Assembly (NCBI RefSeq): GCF_003340475.1
Contig: NZ_QBKA01000002.1
Span: 1,559,501 to 1,623,500 of the forward strand
Length of the DNA: 64,000 nucleotides
Direction of reading: 5' to 3'
DNA from: Alteripontixanthobacter maritimus
GTDB taxonomy: Bacteria; Pseudomonadota; Alphaproteobacteria; Sphingomonadales; Sphingomonadaceae
Under the pieces are notes generated by a model. That model was not told the origin of the DNA and did not search any database. It saw nothing but the letters and a program-made list of their open reading frames with translations. The translations under genes and the position numbers were made by a program. Shown piece after piece: positions 1 through 8,830 of this stretch; within the stretch, counting starts at the first letter, position 1, and every line of letters starts with the position of its first letter.

Positions 1-134
1 CGCGCCTTCACCTCTTCCATCACTGTCAGTTCAACGACGGGACCATTCGATTCCAGCGTGACTTCCGCCGCAGAAAGCGGTGCTGCCAGTAACGTAAGCG
101 GCAATGCGGCGGTGAGTGACAGAAGACGGGTCAT
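1..134 (-). CDS. Secreted SIMPL-type (DUF541) protein, 5' part only
   Basis: The ATG is at 134 and the gene runs off the left edge, so only the first 44 residues are visible. They start with a clear secretion signal: MTRLLSL, a Leu/Ala-rich core, and a likely cleavage after PLSAA. The mature start, ESNGPVVELTVMEEVKA, resembles the opening strand of SIMPL/DUF541 periplasmic proteins, which often read PVVxLTVxExVxAxPD. The secretion signal is seen directly. The family call is inference from a short fragment. The gene diverges from the ABC-F gene that starts at 291. Confidence 0.5.
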   Translation of the reverse strand, partial: MTRLLSLTAALPLTLLAAPLSAAEVTLESNGPVVELTVMEEVKA

Positions 135-290
135 GGCAAATCCTCGCAATACATGATGGTTGGCAGAAGAACGGCTTATACTCGAGGCAGGTTCCGGAAG
201 AGACAATCCGGTCTCCTTCATTACCCGGATCAACCCCGCAATCCCGACTATCCTTGTGAGAATGCGTATGAGCGCCTAGCTGAACGCCCC

Positions 291-2102
291 ATGGCGCAAC
301 CACCTGTCCTTTCCTGGGAATCCCTCGGCCTGCAACAGGGCGGTCGGTGGCTGTTCGGCGGGCCGGGTACGGACGGGCTGGATCTGCATATCGGACCGCG
401 CGACCACATGGCTCTGATCGGGCGCAACGGGGCGGGCAAGACCACCCTATTTCGCCTGATCGACGATCAGCTGGAGGCCGATCGCGGCCAGCGGACTGTG
501 CAGAAAGGCACGCGCATCGTGGTGCTGGAGCAGGAGCCCGATTTCTCCGCTTACACCACGTTGATGGACTTTGCCTTGCATGGCAACGATGCGCCCCCAG
601 AACACGAAGTGGACGCGATCGCAGGCCAGCTCGGCATCGATATGGCCACTTCGGTTGACGGTGCCAGCGGCGGAGAAAAACGCCGCGCGGCGATTGCCCG
701 GGCGCTGGCGCAGGATCCCGACCTGTTGCTGATGGACGAGCCGACCAACCACCTCGACCTGGCCGCGATCGAATGGCTGGAAAGCTGGCTCGACCGGTAC
801 AAAGGCGCGTTCATGGTGATCAGCCACGACCGTACGTTCCTGAAACGTCTTACGAATACTACGCTGTGGCTGGACCGCGGCGTGATCCGGCGCAAGGATG
901 TCGGCTTCGGCGGGTACGAGGCCTGGGAAGCACAGGTCATGGCAGAGGAAGAGCGAGCCGCCCATAAGCTCGATGCCAAGCTGAAGCTCGAAGCGCACTG
1001 GCTGGAACGCGGCGTCACCGCGCGGCGCAAGCGCAACCAGGGCCGGCTGGAAAAGCTTTACCAGATGCGCGCCGCCCGCGCCGCCATGATCGGCCCGCAG
1101 GGTGCGGCCAAGCTGGGGCTAGCGGTGGACGAAGACAACAAATCCAAATCCGTTATCGTGGCGGACAAGGTCGGGAAATCCTACGACGGCCGCCCGATCA
1201 TTCGCGACTTTTCCCTGCGCATCCAGCGCGGCGACCGCATCGGCGTGGTCGGTTCGAACGGCGCTGGCAAGACCACGCTGCTCAAGCTGTTGACGGGTGA
1301 GATCGAGCCGGATGAGGGTACGATCACAATCGCCAGGACGCTTACCGGGGTGATGATCGACCAGCAGCGCAGCCTGATGCAGCCGGACAAGACCGTTCGC
1401 GAAGTGCTCGCCGAGGGCGGCGACTGGATCGACGTGCGCGGGGTGCGCAAGCACGTTCAGGGGTATTTGAAGGAATTCCTGTTCGAGCCGGAGATCGTCG
1501 AAACGAAAGTCGGGATCCTCTCGGGCGGCGAACGATCCCGCCTGCTACTCGCCCGCGAATTTGCGCGGAAATCCAACCTGCTGGTGCTGGATGAACCGAC
1601 CAACGACCTCGATCTGGAAACGCTCGATCTGTTGCAGGAAGTGATCGCCGATTACGAAGGCACGGTGCTGATCGTCAGCCATGATCGCGATTTCCTCGAC
1701 CGCACCGTCACGCTCACGCTGGGGCTGGACGGCAGCGGGACGGTGGACATCGTCGCCGGTGGCTACGCCGATTGGGAAGCGAAGCGTGATCGTCGCGAAG
1801 TCGGCAAATCGAAAGCACCGGCAGCCCTTCGGGTGGAACGCAGCCGTGATACGGAAAAAGCACCCACCAAGTTCAGCTTCGGGGAGCAGCGCGATTTCGA
1901 CCTGCTTCCGGCCCGAATTGAGGAGCTGGAAACCGCCATCGCGCGCGGCGAGCAAATCCTTTCCGATCCGCAGCTATACACCGCCGATCCGCAGAAATTC
2001 GCCAATATCTCGAAAGGTATCGAGAACGCCCGGACCGAGAAGGACGCGGCGGAAGAACGCTGGCTGGAACTGGCCGAACGGGCCGAGGAAGCGGCGCGGT
2101 GA
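291..2102 (+). CDS. ABC-F family ATPase (Uup-like)
   Basis: A 603-residue soluble tandem ABC ATPase without membrane segments. The first cassette has Walker A GRNGAGKTT at residues 44-52, signature SGGEKRR and Walker B LLLMDEPTNHLD. The second has Walker A GSNGAGKTT near 321-329, signature LSGGERSR and Walker B LLVLDEPTNDLD. A charged, coiled-coil-like C-terminal segment (about residues 510-603, with repeated E/A/R heptads) follows, as in Uup. ABC-F proteins act on ribosomes or nucleic-acid intermediates, not in transport. The frame is open from 153, but residues before MAQPPVLSW are low-quality and lie in the divergent promoter, so ATG 291 is preferred. It is followed 7 bp later by the glycosylase-like gene. 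Confidence 0.9.
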   Translation: MAQPPVLSWESLGLQQGGRWLFGGPGTDGLDLHIGPRDHMALIGRNGAGKTTLFRLIDDQLEADRGQRTVQKGTRIVVLEQEPDFSAYTTLMDFALHGNDAPPEHEVDAIAGQLGIDMATSVDGASGGEKRRAAIARALAQDPDLLLMDEPTNHLDLAAIEWLESWLDRYKGAFMVISHDRTFLKRLTNTTLWLDRGVIRRKDVGFGGYEAWEAQVMAEEERAAHKLDAKLKLEAHWLERGVTARRKRNQGRLEKLYQMRAARAAMIGPQGAAKLGLAVDEDNKSKSVIVADKVGKSYDGRPIIRDFSLRIQRGDRIGVVGSNGAGKTTLLKLLTGEIEPDEGTITIARTLTGVMIDQQRSLMQPDKTVREVLAEGGDWIDVRGVRKHVQGYLKEFLFEPEIVETKVGILSGGERSRLLLAREFARKSNLLVLDEPTNDLDLETLDLLQEVIADYEGTVLIVSHDRDFLDRTVTLTLGLDGSGTVDIVAGGYADWEAKRDRREVGKSKAPAALRVERSRDTEKAPTKFSFGEQRDFDLLPARIEELETAIARGEQILSDPQLYTADPQKFANISKGIENARTEKDAAEERWLELAERAEEAAR

Positions 2103-2109
2103 GGCTGGC

Positions 2110-2682
2110 GTGACGCCGCTGCGCCGGGAAATTGCCAGTTGCCGTCTGTGCGCGGAGCATCTGCCTGCCGGTACCCGCCCCATCGTCCAGTTCAGCGACA
2201 CCGCACGCCTTCTTATTATCGGGCAGGCTCCCGGCGCGAAAGTCCATGAAAGCGGCATTCCGTGGGACGACGCCAGCGGCGATCGCCTGCGCGAATGGAC
2301 CGGGCTCGACAAGGCCGCGATGTATGACGAAAACCGCGTCGCACTGGTACCCATGGGGTTCTGCTATCCCGGCAAGGCGAGCGGCGGGGATCGTCCGCCA
2401 CGCCGCGAATGTGCGCCGCACTGGCATGACCGCGTCCTCGCCACGCTTCCGCGCGAACGCCTCACATTGCTGGTCGGGACTTACGCGCAGGCCCATTATC
2501 TTCCCGCGATGCGCAAACTGCCCATGACCGAGCGGGTAAGGCTCTGGCGCGAATGCCTGCCTGGCGCAATCCCCCTGCCCCACCCCGCCTGGCGCAGCGC
2601 CATCTGGATGAAGCAAAATCCGTGGTTTGCCGAAGACATCCTACCGGAGCTGCGCCGACGCGTTTCTGTCATAATAATGTGA
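2110..2682 (+). CDS. Uracil-DNA glycosylase family protein
   Basis: A 190-residue protein of the UDG superfamily, which removes uracil from DNA in base excision repair. The N-terminus carries CRLC. The active-site loop GQAPGAKVHESGIPWDDASG lies near residues 38-57, and the C-terminal HPSxR-like motif appears as PHPAWR. The GTG start at 2110 sits just after the stop of the ABC-F gene (2102), with GAGG overlapping that stop, so the two genes are probably co-transcribed. Only part of the Cys set of the Fe-S UDG families 4 and 5 can be recognised, so the subfamily is open. The substrate is inferred. Confidence 0.8.
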   Translation: MTPLRREIASCRLCAEHLPAGTRPIVQFSDTARLLIIGQAPGAKVHESGIPWDDASGDRLREWTGLDKAAMYDENRVALVPMGFCYPGKASGGDRPPRRECAPHWHDRVLATLPRERLTLLVGTYAQAHYLPAMRKLPMTERVRLWRECLPGAIPLPHPAWRSAIWMKQNPWFAEDILPELRRRVSVIIM

Positions 2683-2725
2683 GACAATCTTCTGGCCGGA
2701 CGGGACCAAGCGTAAGGAGCACATA

Positions 2726-3091
2726 ATGGACATTCAGACATTGGCGCAGAATTTCACGAAAGCCGTCGCGGAGGACCGGGAGGCTGATTACAAGGCCTAT
2801 TGGGCCGACGACATCGTCAGCCTGGAACCGCAGGAGGGCGAAATGTCCCGCTGCGAAGGTCGCGAAGCGCTCGAACAGAAGCACGCCTGGTGGAACCAGA
2901 ATGCCGAAGTGCATTCGGTGAACACCAAGGGCCCGTTCGTCTATGGTGACCAATTCGCTGTGCAATACGACATGGACGTCACCATCGACGGCGAGCGCAA
3001 CCAGATGAGCGAAGTCGGCCTGTACACTGTGAAGGACGGGAAAATCGCCGAAGAACGCTTCATGTATGGCAGCGAAGACGGCGTTAGTTGA
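2726..3091 (+). CDS. NTF2-like / SnoaL-like domain protein
   Basis: A 121-residue cytoplasmic protein with the alpha-plus-beta cone pattern of NTF2-like proteins: an N-terminal helix MDIQTLAQNFTKAVAEDR, a YKAYWADDIVSLEP segment typical of SnoaL-like proteins, and alternating strands ending KIAEERFMYG. An AAGGAG ribosome binding site lies before the ATG. The fold is common and covers enzymes and binding proteins, and no catalytic set identifies a reaction. The gene ends convergently with the DUF6456 gene, overlapping it by 8 bp. Confidence 0.75.
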   Translation: MDIQTLAQNFTKAVAEDREADYKAYWADDIVSLEPQEGEMSRCEGREALEQKHAWWNQNAEVHSVNTKGPFVYGDQFAVQYDMDVTIDGERNQMSEVGLYTVKDGKIAEERFMYGSEDGVS

Positions 3092-3557
3092 TCCGGTAAA
3101 AATTCGCCACCCGGTCGAGGGCCAGCTTCAGCACCAGCTTGCCGCTGCGCGCCGGCCAGGCGAGCGCCTTTTCGGCCGTGGGCAACCCTTCGCCTGCGCA
3201 GACGACGCGCCATAGCACGTCGGACAAGCCCGAACCGGCCGCAGCCAGCGCGCCGTCGAAACGGTCCTTCGCAGCGATCTGCCGCTCGGTCGGTGACAGC
3301 CCGCGATCGCCGGTCCCTGCGATGCGCACCGGGTCCCACCGCATGGTCACGCTGGGGCTCATCTGCGCGCGTTCGTAGTCGGCGCGCAGACGCTCGCCCG
3401 CATCGAATAACCGATCGTCGATCATTCCGCGCGAATGCAGCCAGCTTAGCGGCGACTCGGCAGTGTTGACTGTCACCGTGCGGCGTCTGCGCGTTGCAGT
3501 TCCGCTTTTACGCGGTCCTTCCGGGGTAAGTTCACGCTCTACCAGATGCCTGTCCAT
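3084..3557 (-). CDS. DUF6456 domain protein
   Basis: A 157-residue protein beginning MDRHLVERELTPEG. The core SPLSWLHSRGMIDDRLFDAGERLRADYERA and the later LSDVLWRVVCAGEGLPTAEKALAWPARSGKLVLKLALDRVA match what I recall of DUF6456, an alphaproteobacterial family sometimes fused to a DNA-binding domain. The late helices look like a winged or HTH fold with a basic Arg/Lys face. The ATG at 3557 is preferred to an in-frame ATG 8 codons upstream. It diverges from the XRE regulator at 3656 across 98 bp. Function is unknown; a DNA-related role is inference. Confidence 0.75.
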   Translation of the reverse strand: MDRHLVERELTPEGPRKSGTATRRRRTVTVNTAESPLSWLHSRGMIDDRLFDAGERLRADYERAQMSPSVTMRWDPVRIAGTGDRGLSPTERQIAAKDRFDGALAAAGSGLSDVLWRVVCAGEGLPTAEKALAWPARSGKLVLKLALDRVANFYRIN

Positions 3558-3655
3558 GCGATTTCCCTTTGAATAACCCATTTGGTCAAGCCCGCTTGCC
3601 TTCTGTGGTTATCTGTAGGAAAGAACTTTCACCCGATTGGTGATGGAGCCTTCCG

Positions 3656-4228
3656 ATGATCAACCGCATCCGCGATATCCGCAAAGGCAAGAACATGACG
3701 CTCGCTGACCTTGCTTTGGCCTGCGATCCTCCGACCACCGCGCAGACTATCGGCCGGCTTGAAACCGGTATGCGCAACCTGTCGCTGAAATGGATGGAGC
3801 GGATTTCCGCCGCGCTCGATGTCGAACCCGAAATGCTGGTCCGGTCGGAAAAGTCGCCCCCGGCACAGGTCGTGGCGCGGCTGCTGGCAGACGGAGCGGA
3901 CGGGCTGGACGAAGCGCGCGACGCCATCCTCGCGACGGAACTCGGCGGCGCAGGTTCGCTGACTGTGCTCGCAGTAGAAGAGGCGAACGGCCCTTACCTT
4001 CCCGGCGATCAGCTATGGTTGCGTCAAATCACCCTCGAAGACGCCGCGCGCGCCATCAACCGCGATGTGCTGGTGCCGCGCAAGGGTGGCCGCTTCGCTT
4101 TCGGACGGCTGATCGACCGGCAGGGCAACCGCCTCGCCATCCTGCCCAGCGGCACCGGCCAAAAACAGCAGGTGGTAGAGGATCCGGCCTGGATCGCGGT
4201 GGCCGAAATGCTGGTTCGCAAACTCTGA
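3656..4228 (+). CDS. XRE-family transcriptional regulator with S24-like C-terminus
   Basis: A 190-residue protein. Residues 1-62 form a helix-turn-helix of the XRE/Cro type (IRDIRKGKNMTLADLALAC, then TIGRLETGMRNLSLKWMERISAAL). Residues 105-190 resemble the beta-rich LexA/S24 fold (PYLPGDQLWLRQI, then NRDVLVPRKGGRFAFGRLID), but I see no convincing catalytic Ser/Lys dyad, so self-cleavage is unlikely. It probably binds DNA as a dimer and may sense a ligand. It overlaps nothing, and the glycosyltransferase ATG follows its TGA after one base, which suggests one transcript. Confidence 0.8.
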   Translation: MINRIRDIRKGKNMTLADLALACDPPTTAQTIGRLETGMRNLSLKWMERISAALDVEPEMLVRSEKSPPAQVVARLLADGADGLDEARDAILATELGGAGSLTVLAVEEANGPYLPGDQLWLRQITLEDAARAINRDVLVPRKGGRFAFGRLIDRQGNRLAILPSGTGQKQQVVEDPAWIAVAEMLVRKL

Positions 4229-4229
4229 T

Positions 4230-5453
4230 ATGCCAAACCCTGCGAACCGAAATGGCAGACCGGCGCGGCGCGTGCTGTCACTGTCCACGCTCTATCCGAA
4301 CAGCACAAATCCGCGCTTCGGCACTTTCGTCGCGCGTTCGCTGGAGGCATTGGCGGCACGTAACGGCTGGGAAGTAACCTGCATCAACCCGCTCGGTATC
4401 CCGCCCATCGCGTTCGGCAAATATCGGGCACTGAAGGACGCAGCGGTCGATGGTGTCGAAAACGGTGTCGATGTGCGTCGACCGACCTTCCCGCTTATCC
4501 CCCGCTTCGGCGGACGCATCAATCCGGCAATCATCGCCCGCAAAGTGCTACCTCTTGCTCAGGAACTGCACGCGCAAACTCCGTTCGACATACTCGATGC
4601 GCAATTCTTCTATCCCGATGGACCCGCCATTGCTTCAATCGCGAAGGAACTGGGCCTGCCCTACTCCATCAAGGCGCGCGGGGCGGATATCTCCTATTGG
4701 GGCAAACAGGATTACGGCGCTGAGCAAATGCTCGATGCAGCAAGCGGCGCCGCAGGGCTACTCGCCGTGTCGCAGGCTCTGGCGGATGACATGGCTGGTA
4801 TGGGGATGCGGCGTGAGGCGATTACGGTGCATTACACCGGTCTTGATCGGGACCGGTTCCGGCCGCTGGACCATGTTGGCCTACGCCGCAAACTGGGACA
4901 GGAACTCGGGCTGTCGTTACCCTCCACCGCGCCACTGCTTGCTACCGTCGGCGCGCTGATACCGCGCAAGGGTCAGGAGCTGGTCATCGGTGCACTGGCC
5001 GATCTGACGGATGCGCATTTGCTGCTGGTCGGCAAGGGGGAGGACGAGCATCATCTGCGCCGGCTGGCTGCCGATATGGGCGCAGCAGGGCGGGTGCATT
5101 TTCTGGGCTCGGTAGACCACAATCTACTGCCGGTGATACTTTCGGCCGCCGACCTGATGGTGTTACCATCTGCCAGCGAAGGGCTCGCCAATGCGTGGGT
5201 AGAGTCGCTGGCCTGCGGCACGCCGCTGGTCATTACAGATGCTGGCGGCGCGCGCGAACTCGTCATGGGTCCGGAGGCGGGGACTATCGTGGAGCGCGAC
5301 CTGTCCTCCGTCACGCAGGGCATTCGCCATATGCTTGCCAATCTTCCCTCGCCTCGCATCGTCGCAGCGATGGCGAAGCGGTTCAGCTGGGAGGCAAATG
5401 CCGGAGCACTGGCGCAATATTACGAACGGCTGATCGACCGGCACGCGGGTTAG
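4230..5453 (+). CDS. Glycosyltransferase family 4 (GT-B fold)
   Basis: A 407-residue GT-B glycosyltransferase. The N-terminal Rossmann half begins RRVLSLSTLYPNSTNPRFGTF, and the C-terminal half has LLATVGALIPRKGQELVIGAL and the donor-binding E-x7-E motif in SEGLANAWVESLACGTP (about residues 315-330). Such enzymes transfer a sugar from a nucleotide-sugar donor to a glycan or lipid acceptor at the inner membrane face. No polymerase or flippase genes are nearby, so donor and acceptor cannot be inferred. The ATG lies one base after the XRE stop. It converges on secF. Confidence 0.88.
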   Translation: MPNPANRNGRPARRVLSLSTLYPNSTNPRFGTFVARSLEALAARNGWEVTCINPLGIPPIAFGKYRALKDAAVDGVENGVDVRRPTFPLIPRFGGRINPAIIARKVLPLAQELHAQTPFDILDAQFFYPDGPAIASIAKELGLPYSIKARGADISYWGKQDYGAEQMLDAASGAAGLLAVSQALADDMAGMGMRREAITVHYTGLDRDRFRPLDHVGLRRKLGQELGLSLPSTAPLLATVGALIPRKGQELVIGALADLTDAHLLLVGKGEDEHHLRRLAADMGAAGRVHFLGSVDHNLLPVILSAADLMVLPSASEGLANAWVESLACGTPLVITDAGGARELVMGPEAGTIVERDLSSVTQGIRHMLANLPSPRIVAAMAKRFSWEANAGALAQYYERLIDRHAG

Positions 5454-5484
5454 GGAATTCGTCCCGCAGGCCAGCTCACGCGTC

Positions 5485-6468
5485 TTACCCCTCGGTCAGT
5501 TTGCGCGCCGCCGCTTCCTGTTTGTCCGCCTCGGTTTCCTTCGGCACGAAGCTGTTGGAATCCACGCCCAGCCAGATCAGCAGCGGCGCCGCCATATAGA
5601 CCGAACTGTACGTACCGACGAAGATACCCAGCGTGATCGCCGCCACCAATCCGAACAGGCTTTCCGGACCGAATGCGAGCAGTGGGACAAGCGCGACCAG
5701 CAGCGTCAACGAGGTCATCACGGTCCGCGCCAACGTTTCGTTCACCGACAGGTCGAGCAATTCAGGCAATGGCATCTTGCGGAATTTCTTAAGGTTTTCG
5801 CGGATGCGGTCATAGACCACGATCGTATCATTCAACGAATACCCGATGATGGCCAGGATCGCGGCGATGATCTGCAGGCTGAATTCCAGCTGGAACAGCG
5901 CAAACATTCCCAACGTCAGCGAGACATCGTGAAACAGCGCGAACAGCGCACCTACACCGAACTGCCATTCGAACCGGATCCAGATATACAGCGCCACGGC
6001 CAGCATCGCGGCGACCAGCGCAAGCACCGCATCCTCGCGGAATTCGCCCGAAACCTTACCCGATACGTTGTCGTTTCCGTCCAGTCGGAAGTCGGGATAA
6101 TCCGCCTTCAGCGTGCCGACGATTTCATTCGCGATCGCCTGCGCGGTTTCTTTGTTATCAGCAGCTTCTTCGGGAAGGCGCACGCGGATCGAAACCTGGT
6201 TGTCCTCACCGAAACGCTGCACGGTCGCATCGCCGTAACCCAGCGCGCCGACCTTGTTGCGGACGTCGGGTATGGGAGCCTCTTGCGTCTGTTCGAAAGT
6301 CGCGCGCACTTCCAGTCCGCCGGCAAAATCGACGCCGTAATTAAGCCCCTGGGTAAAGACGAGCGCCCAACTCGCAATAATCAGCAACACGCTGACGATG
6401 TAGAACGGCACCCGTAATTTGAGGAACTTGATGTTGGTGTCGTCGGGGACGAGCTTGAGAAGTTTCAT
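5485..6468 (-). CDS. secF: Protein translocase subunit SecF
   Basis: A 327-residue membrane protein that works with SecD and YajC to use the proton gradient for late steps of Sec export. It has a first membrane helix near residues 17-39, then the conserved YGVDFAGGLEVRA, a periplasmic domain to about residue 140, and five further helices. The SecF signature YSLNDTIVVYDRIREN lies near residues 208-223. It is the third gene of yajC-secD-secF and starts 13 bp after the secD stop. Length is normal for the family. Confidence 0.96.
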   Translation of the reverse strand: MKLLKLVPDDTNIKFLKLRVPFYIVSVLLIIASWALVFTQGLNYGVDFAGGLEVRATFEQTQEAPIPDVRNKVGALGYGDATVQRFGEDNQVSIRVRLPEEAADNKETAQAIANEIVGTLKADYPDFRLDGNDNVSGKVSGEFREDAVLALVAAMLAVALYIWIRFEWQFGVGALFALFHDVSLTLGMFALFQLEFSLQIIAAILAIIGYSLNDTIVVYDRIRENLKKFRKMPLPELLDLSVNETLARTVMTSLTLLVALVPLLAFGPESLFGLVAAITLGIFVGTYSSVYMAAPLLIWLGVDSNSFVPKETEADKQEAAARKLTEG

Positions 6469-6481
6469 GGTTCCGTCTCCC

Positions 6482-8080
6482 TCAAATCGCGATGTCGGCA
6501 GGGCGCGTTTTGCGCAGCCAGCCCGAAACCCACAGCCGGGTCAGGACAACGGCGGTAAAGACGCTGGTGAAAAGTCCGATAACCAGCACCACGGCAAATC
6601 CGCGGATCGGGCCAGAGCCGAACAGGAACAACAGGACACCGGCGATGAAGTTCGTAATATTTGCGTCATAAATTGCGCGGGTCGCCTCCTTGTAGCCGTT
6701 TTCGACCGCCGCAATCACGCGTCGTCCGCGCTTGCGTTCTTCCCGTATGCGTTCGTTGATCAGCACATTCGCATCGACGGCCGCGCCGATGGTCAGCACG
6801 AACCCGGCGATACCTGGGAGCGTCAGAGTGGTATTGAGCACCGCCATAATTCCCAGCAGCATCAACACGTTGAGTACCAAAGCTGCGGTGGCATAGACGC
6901 CGAATCTGCCGTAGGTGGCGATCATCAGCACCACCACCGCGACCGAACCGATCATCATGGCGAGCAGGCCCTGGCGGATCGACCGTTCGCCAAGATCCGG
7001 CCCGACCGTGCGCTCCTCGATGATGGCGAGGTCGACAGGCAGCGCGCCCGAACGCAGCGAGATCGCCAGCGCGGCGGCACTTTCAACACTGAAACTGCCG
7101 GAAATCTGCGCGCCGCCGCCACGGATCGGTTCGTTGATATTGGGTGCGGACAACACCGCGCCGTCGAGGATGATGGCAAACGGTTTACCGACATTCTGTG
7201 TGGTCAGGCGGCTGAACTTGGTCGCACCCTGCTGGTCGAACTGGATATTCACGACCGCTTCGTTGGTATCGGGATCGAAGCCCTGCGTGGCGTTCACCAG
7301 ACTATCGCCCTGAATGCCGCCAAGCCGCCGCACGGCGATCGAACTCCCGGCAAAATCGGAATCGTCGGAATAGGGGAAGATCTGACTTCCGGGGGGTGCG
7401 ATGCCCTGCTGCACATCGCTCGGCAAAGCGGTCTGGTCGACCAGCTTAAATTCCAGTTTCGCAGTCTGACCGAGCAATTCCTTCAGCTGTTCGGGGTCCT
7501 GCAGGCCGGGGACCTGCACCACGATACGGGTGTCGCCCTGACGGATGATCGTCGGCTCGCGCGTACCTAACTCGTCGATCCGCTTGCGAACGACTTCGGT
7601 GGCGCTGTCCATCGCCTGCGTAACCGCGTTGTCGGTACCCTCAGGCGTGGGCGTCAGCACGAAACGGGTTTCGTCTCGGACCGTCAGGTTCCATTCGCGG
7701 GTCAACCCCTGCCCGTTGATGATCGGAAGCAGCAATTCGCGGGCGCGGTCCACGTCGGCGGCGCGCTCCACCATGAAGCTGAGATTGCCACCCTGCGTCG
7801 AAATATCGCCGATGCGGATGCGCGGTTCCGCGCTGCGCATGATGGTACGGACCGAATCCTCGATATTCTCGAGCCGCTGCGCCGCGACTTCGCTGCGTTC
7901 TGCCTCGAGCAGGATGTGGCTGCCGCCGGCAAGGTCGAGCCCGAGATTGACTGTCGGTTCGGGCAGCGCCGAAGGCCAGTTCGCACTGGTCATCGACATC
8001 AGCGAAGGCAGCGCGCACGCCGCCAGCAGCAAGGTCAGGCCCCACAGCCAGATCTTCTTCCAGGTCGGAAATTCAAGCAT
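6482..8080 (-). CDS. secD: Protein translocase subunit SecD
   Basis: A 532-residue SecD. The N-terminal helix (WLWGLTLLLAACALPSL) is followed by the family motif LGLDLAGGSHILLEAE, a large periplasmic P1 domain, the conserved PFAIILDGAVLSAPNI segment, and a C-terminal block of membrane helices with GIAGFVLTIGAAVDANVLINERIREE. It drives export together with SecF. It lies between yajC (36 bp upstream) and secF (13 bp downstream) in the standard order. Confidence 0.97.
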   Translation of the reverse strand: MLEFPTWKKIWLWGLTLLLAACALPSLMSMTSANWPSALPEPTVNLGLDLAGGSHILLEAERSEVAAQRLENIEDSVRTIMRSAEPRIRIGDISTQGGNLSFMVERAADVDRARELLLPIINGQGLTREWNLTVRDETRFVLTPTPEGTDNAVTQAMDSATEVVRKRIDELGTREPTIIRQGDTRIVVQVPGLQDPEQLKELLGQTAKLEFKLVDQTALPSDVQQGIAPPGSQIFPYSDDSDFAGSSIAVRRLGGIQGDSLVNATQGFDPDTNEAVVNIQFDQQGATKFSRLTTQNVGKPFAIILDGAVLSAPNINEPIRGGGAQISGSFSVESAAALAISLRSGALPVDLAIIEERTVGPDLGERSIRQGLLAMMIGSVAVVVLMIATYGRFGVYATAALVLNVLMLLGIMAVLNTTLTLPGIAGFVLTIGAAVDANVLINERIREERKRGRRVIAAVENGYKEATRAIYDANITNFIAGVLLFLFGSGPIRGFAVVLVIGLFTSVFTAVVLTRLWVSGWLRKTRPADIAI

Positions 8081-8116
8081 TTCGGTGTCGTTCCCCGGAC
8101 CGTATCAGGCGCGCGC

Positions 8117-8440
8117 TCAATCGTTCGCCGGTGTGGCGGATGTCGGTGGCACGATATCGCCGATTGTGCTTTTGACAGCCTTCACCCGCATACCCTTGGC
8201 CAGTTCCAGTTCGGCATAATGTTCGTCGATCTTCACGACCTTGCCGACCAGCCCGCCTGCGGTAACCACCTGATCGCCCTTCTTCAGGCCTTCAATCTTG
8301 GCGGCGTGTTCCTTCGCCCGCTTCATCTGTGGGCGGATGATAAGGAACCAGAAAATGGCGATCATGCCGACGATGGGAAGCCACTGAACCCAGCCCGGAG
8401 GAGCGGCTGCAGGCGCCGCGGCAGCGATTAAAGCGAACAT
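8117..8440 (-). CDS. yajC: Preprotein translocase subunit YajC
   Basis: A 107-residue inner-membrane protein with one helix (WLPIVGMIAIFWFLIIRPQ, residues 19-37). It then has the YajC cytoplasmic domain: PQMKRAKEHAAKIEGLKKGDQVVTAGGLVGKV, read in two parts. It belongs to the SecDF-YajC accessory complex and is the first gene of the minus-strand secretion operon. Its promoter must lie in the 180 bp before the divergent tRNA-Pro. Confidence 0.95.
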   Translation of the reverse strand: MFALIAAAAPAAAPPGWVQWLPIVGMIAIFWFLIIRPQMKRAKEHAAKIEGLKKGDQVVTAGGLVGKVVKIDEHYAELELAKGMRVKAVKSTIGDIVPPTSATPAND

Positions 8441-8621
8441 TTTGATGGATACCTTACGTCATTAAACCGGTATGTGCAGATCGGAGGCGGGACTGCCGCC
8501 TTCACGAAACCGTGCGCGCCTAGCAGTATGCGCGCGGCAGGGCAACGCACCCCTGTCACGTCCCAACACTATAGTTGCCACGCCCTGATACCGACCGTAT
8601 AGGGCGCCGTTCCACTGGTGT

Positions 8622-8698
8622 CGGGAAGTAGCGCAGCCTGGTAGCGCATCACACTGGGGGTGTGGGGGTCGCAGGTTCGAATCCTGTCTTCCCGACCA
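8622..8698 (+). tRNA. tRNA-Pro (anticodon GGG)
   Basis: A 77-nt cloverleaf. The acceptor arm CGGGAAG pairs with CTTCCCG (8688-8694), followed by discriminator A and an encoded CCA (8696-8698). The D arm is GCGC-AGCCTGGTA-GCGC. The anticodon stem TCACA/TGTGG carries the loop CTGGGGG, giving anticodon GGG. The T arm is GCAGG-TTCGAAT-CCTGT. The flanks are unusual: 8609-8619 is the exact reverse complement of 8695-8705, which includes the CCA end (see findings). A spurious antisense reading frame across this gene was ignored. Confidence 0.96.
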
Positions 8699-8830
8699 GT
8701 GGAACTTACCGTGATTTTGCAGAAATGAGCGCGATCAACGCGCTGGCAGAGCACCTGTTTGGTGTAAAACATTTTCCTACACGAACCGTTTTGGTTAGCA
8801 CTGCCGGCGAATCGCCAGCGGAGCAAAGCC

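Noticed and set aside
153-290. N-terminal extension of the ABC-F protein
   Set aside because: 46 low-quality residues in the divergent promoter; ATG 291 starts the conserved sequence.
6419-7570. A 383-codon open frame antisense to secD
   Set aside because: It reads the opposite strand of a certain secD, is rich in His, Arg and Gln, and has no domain sense.
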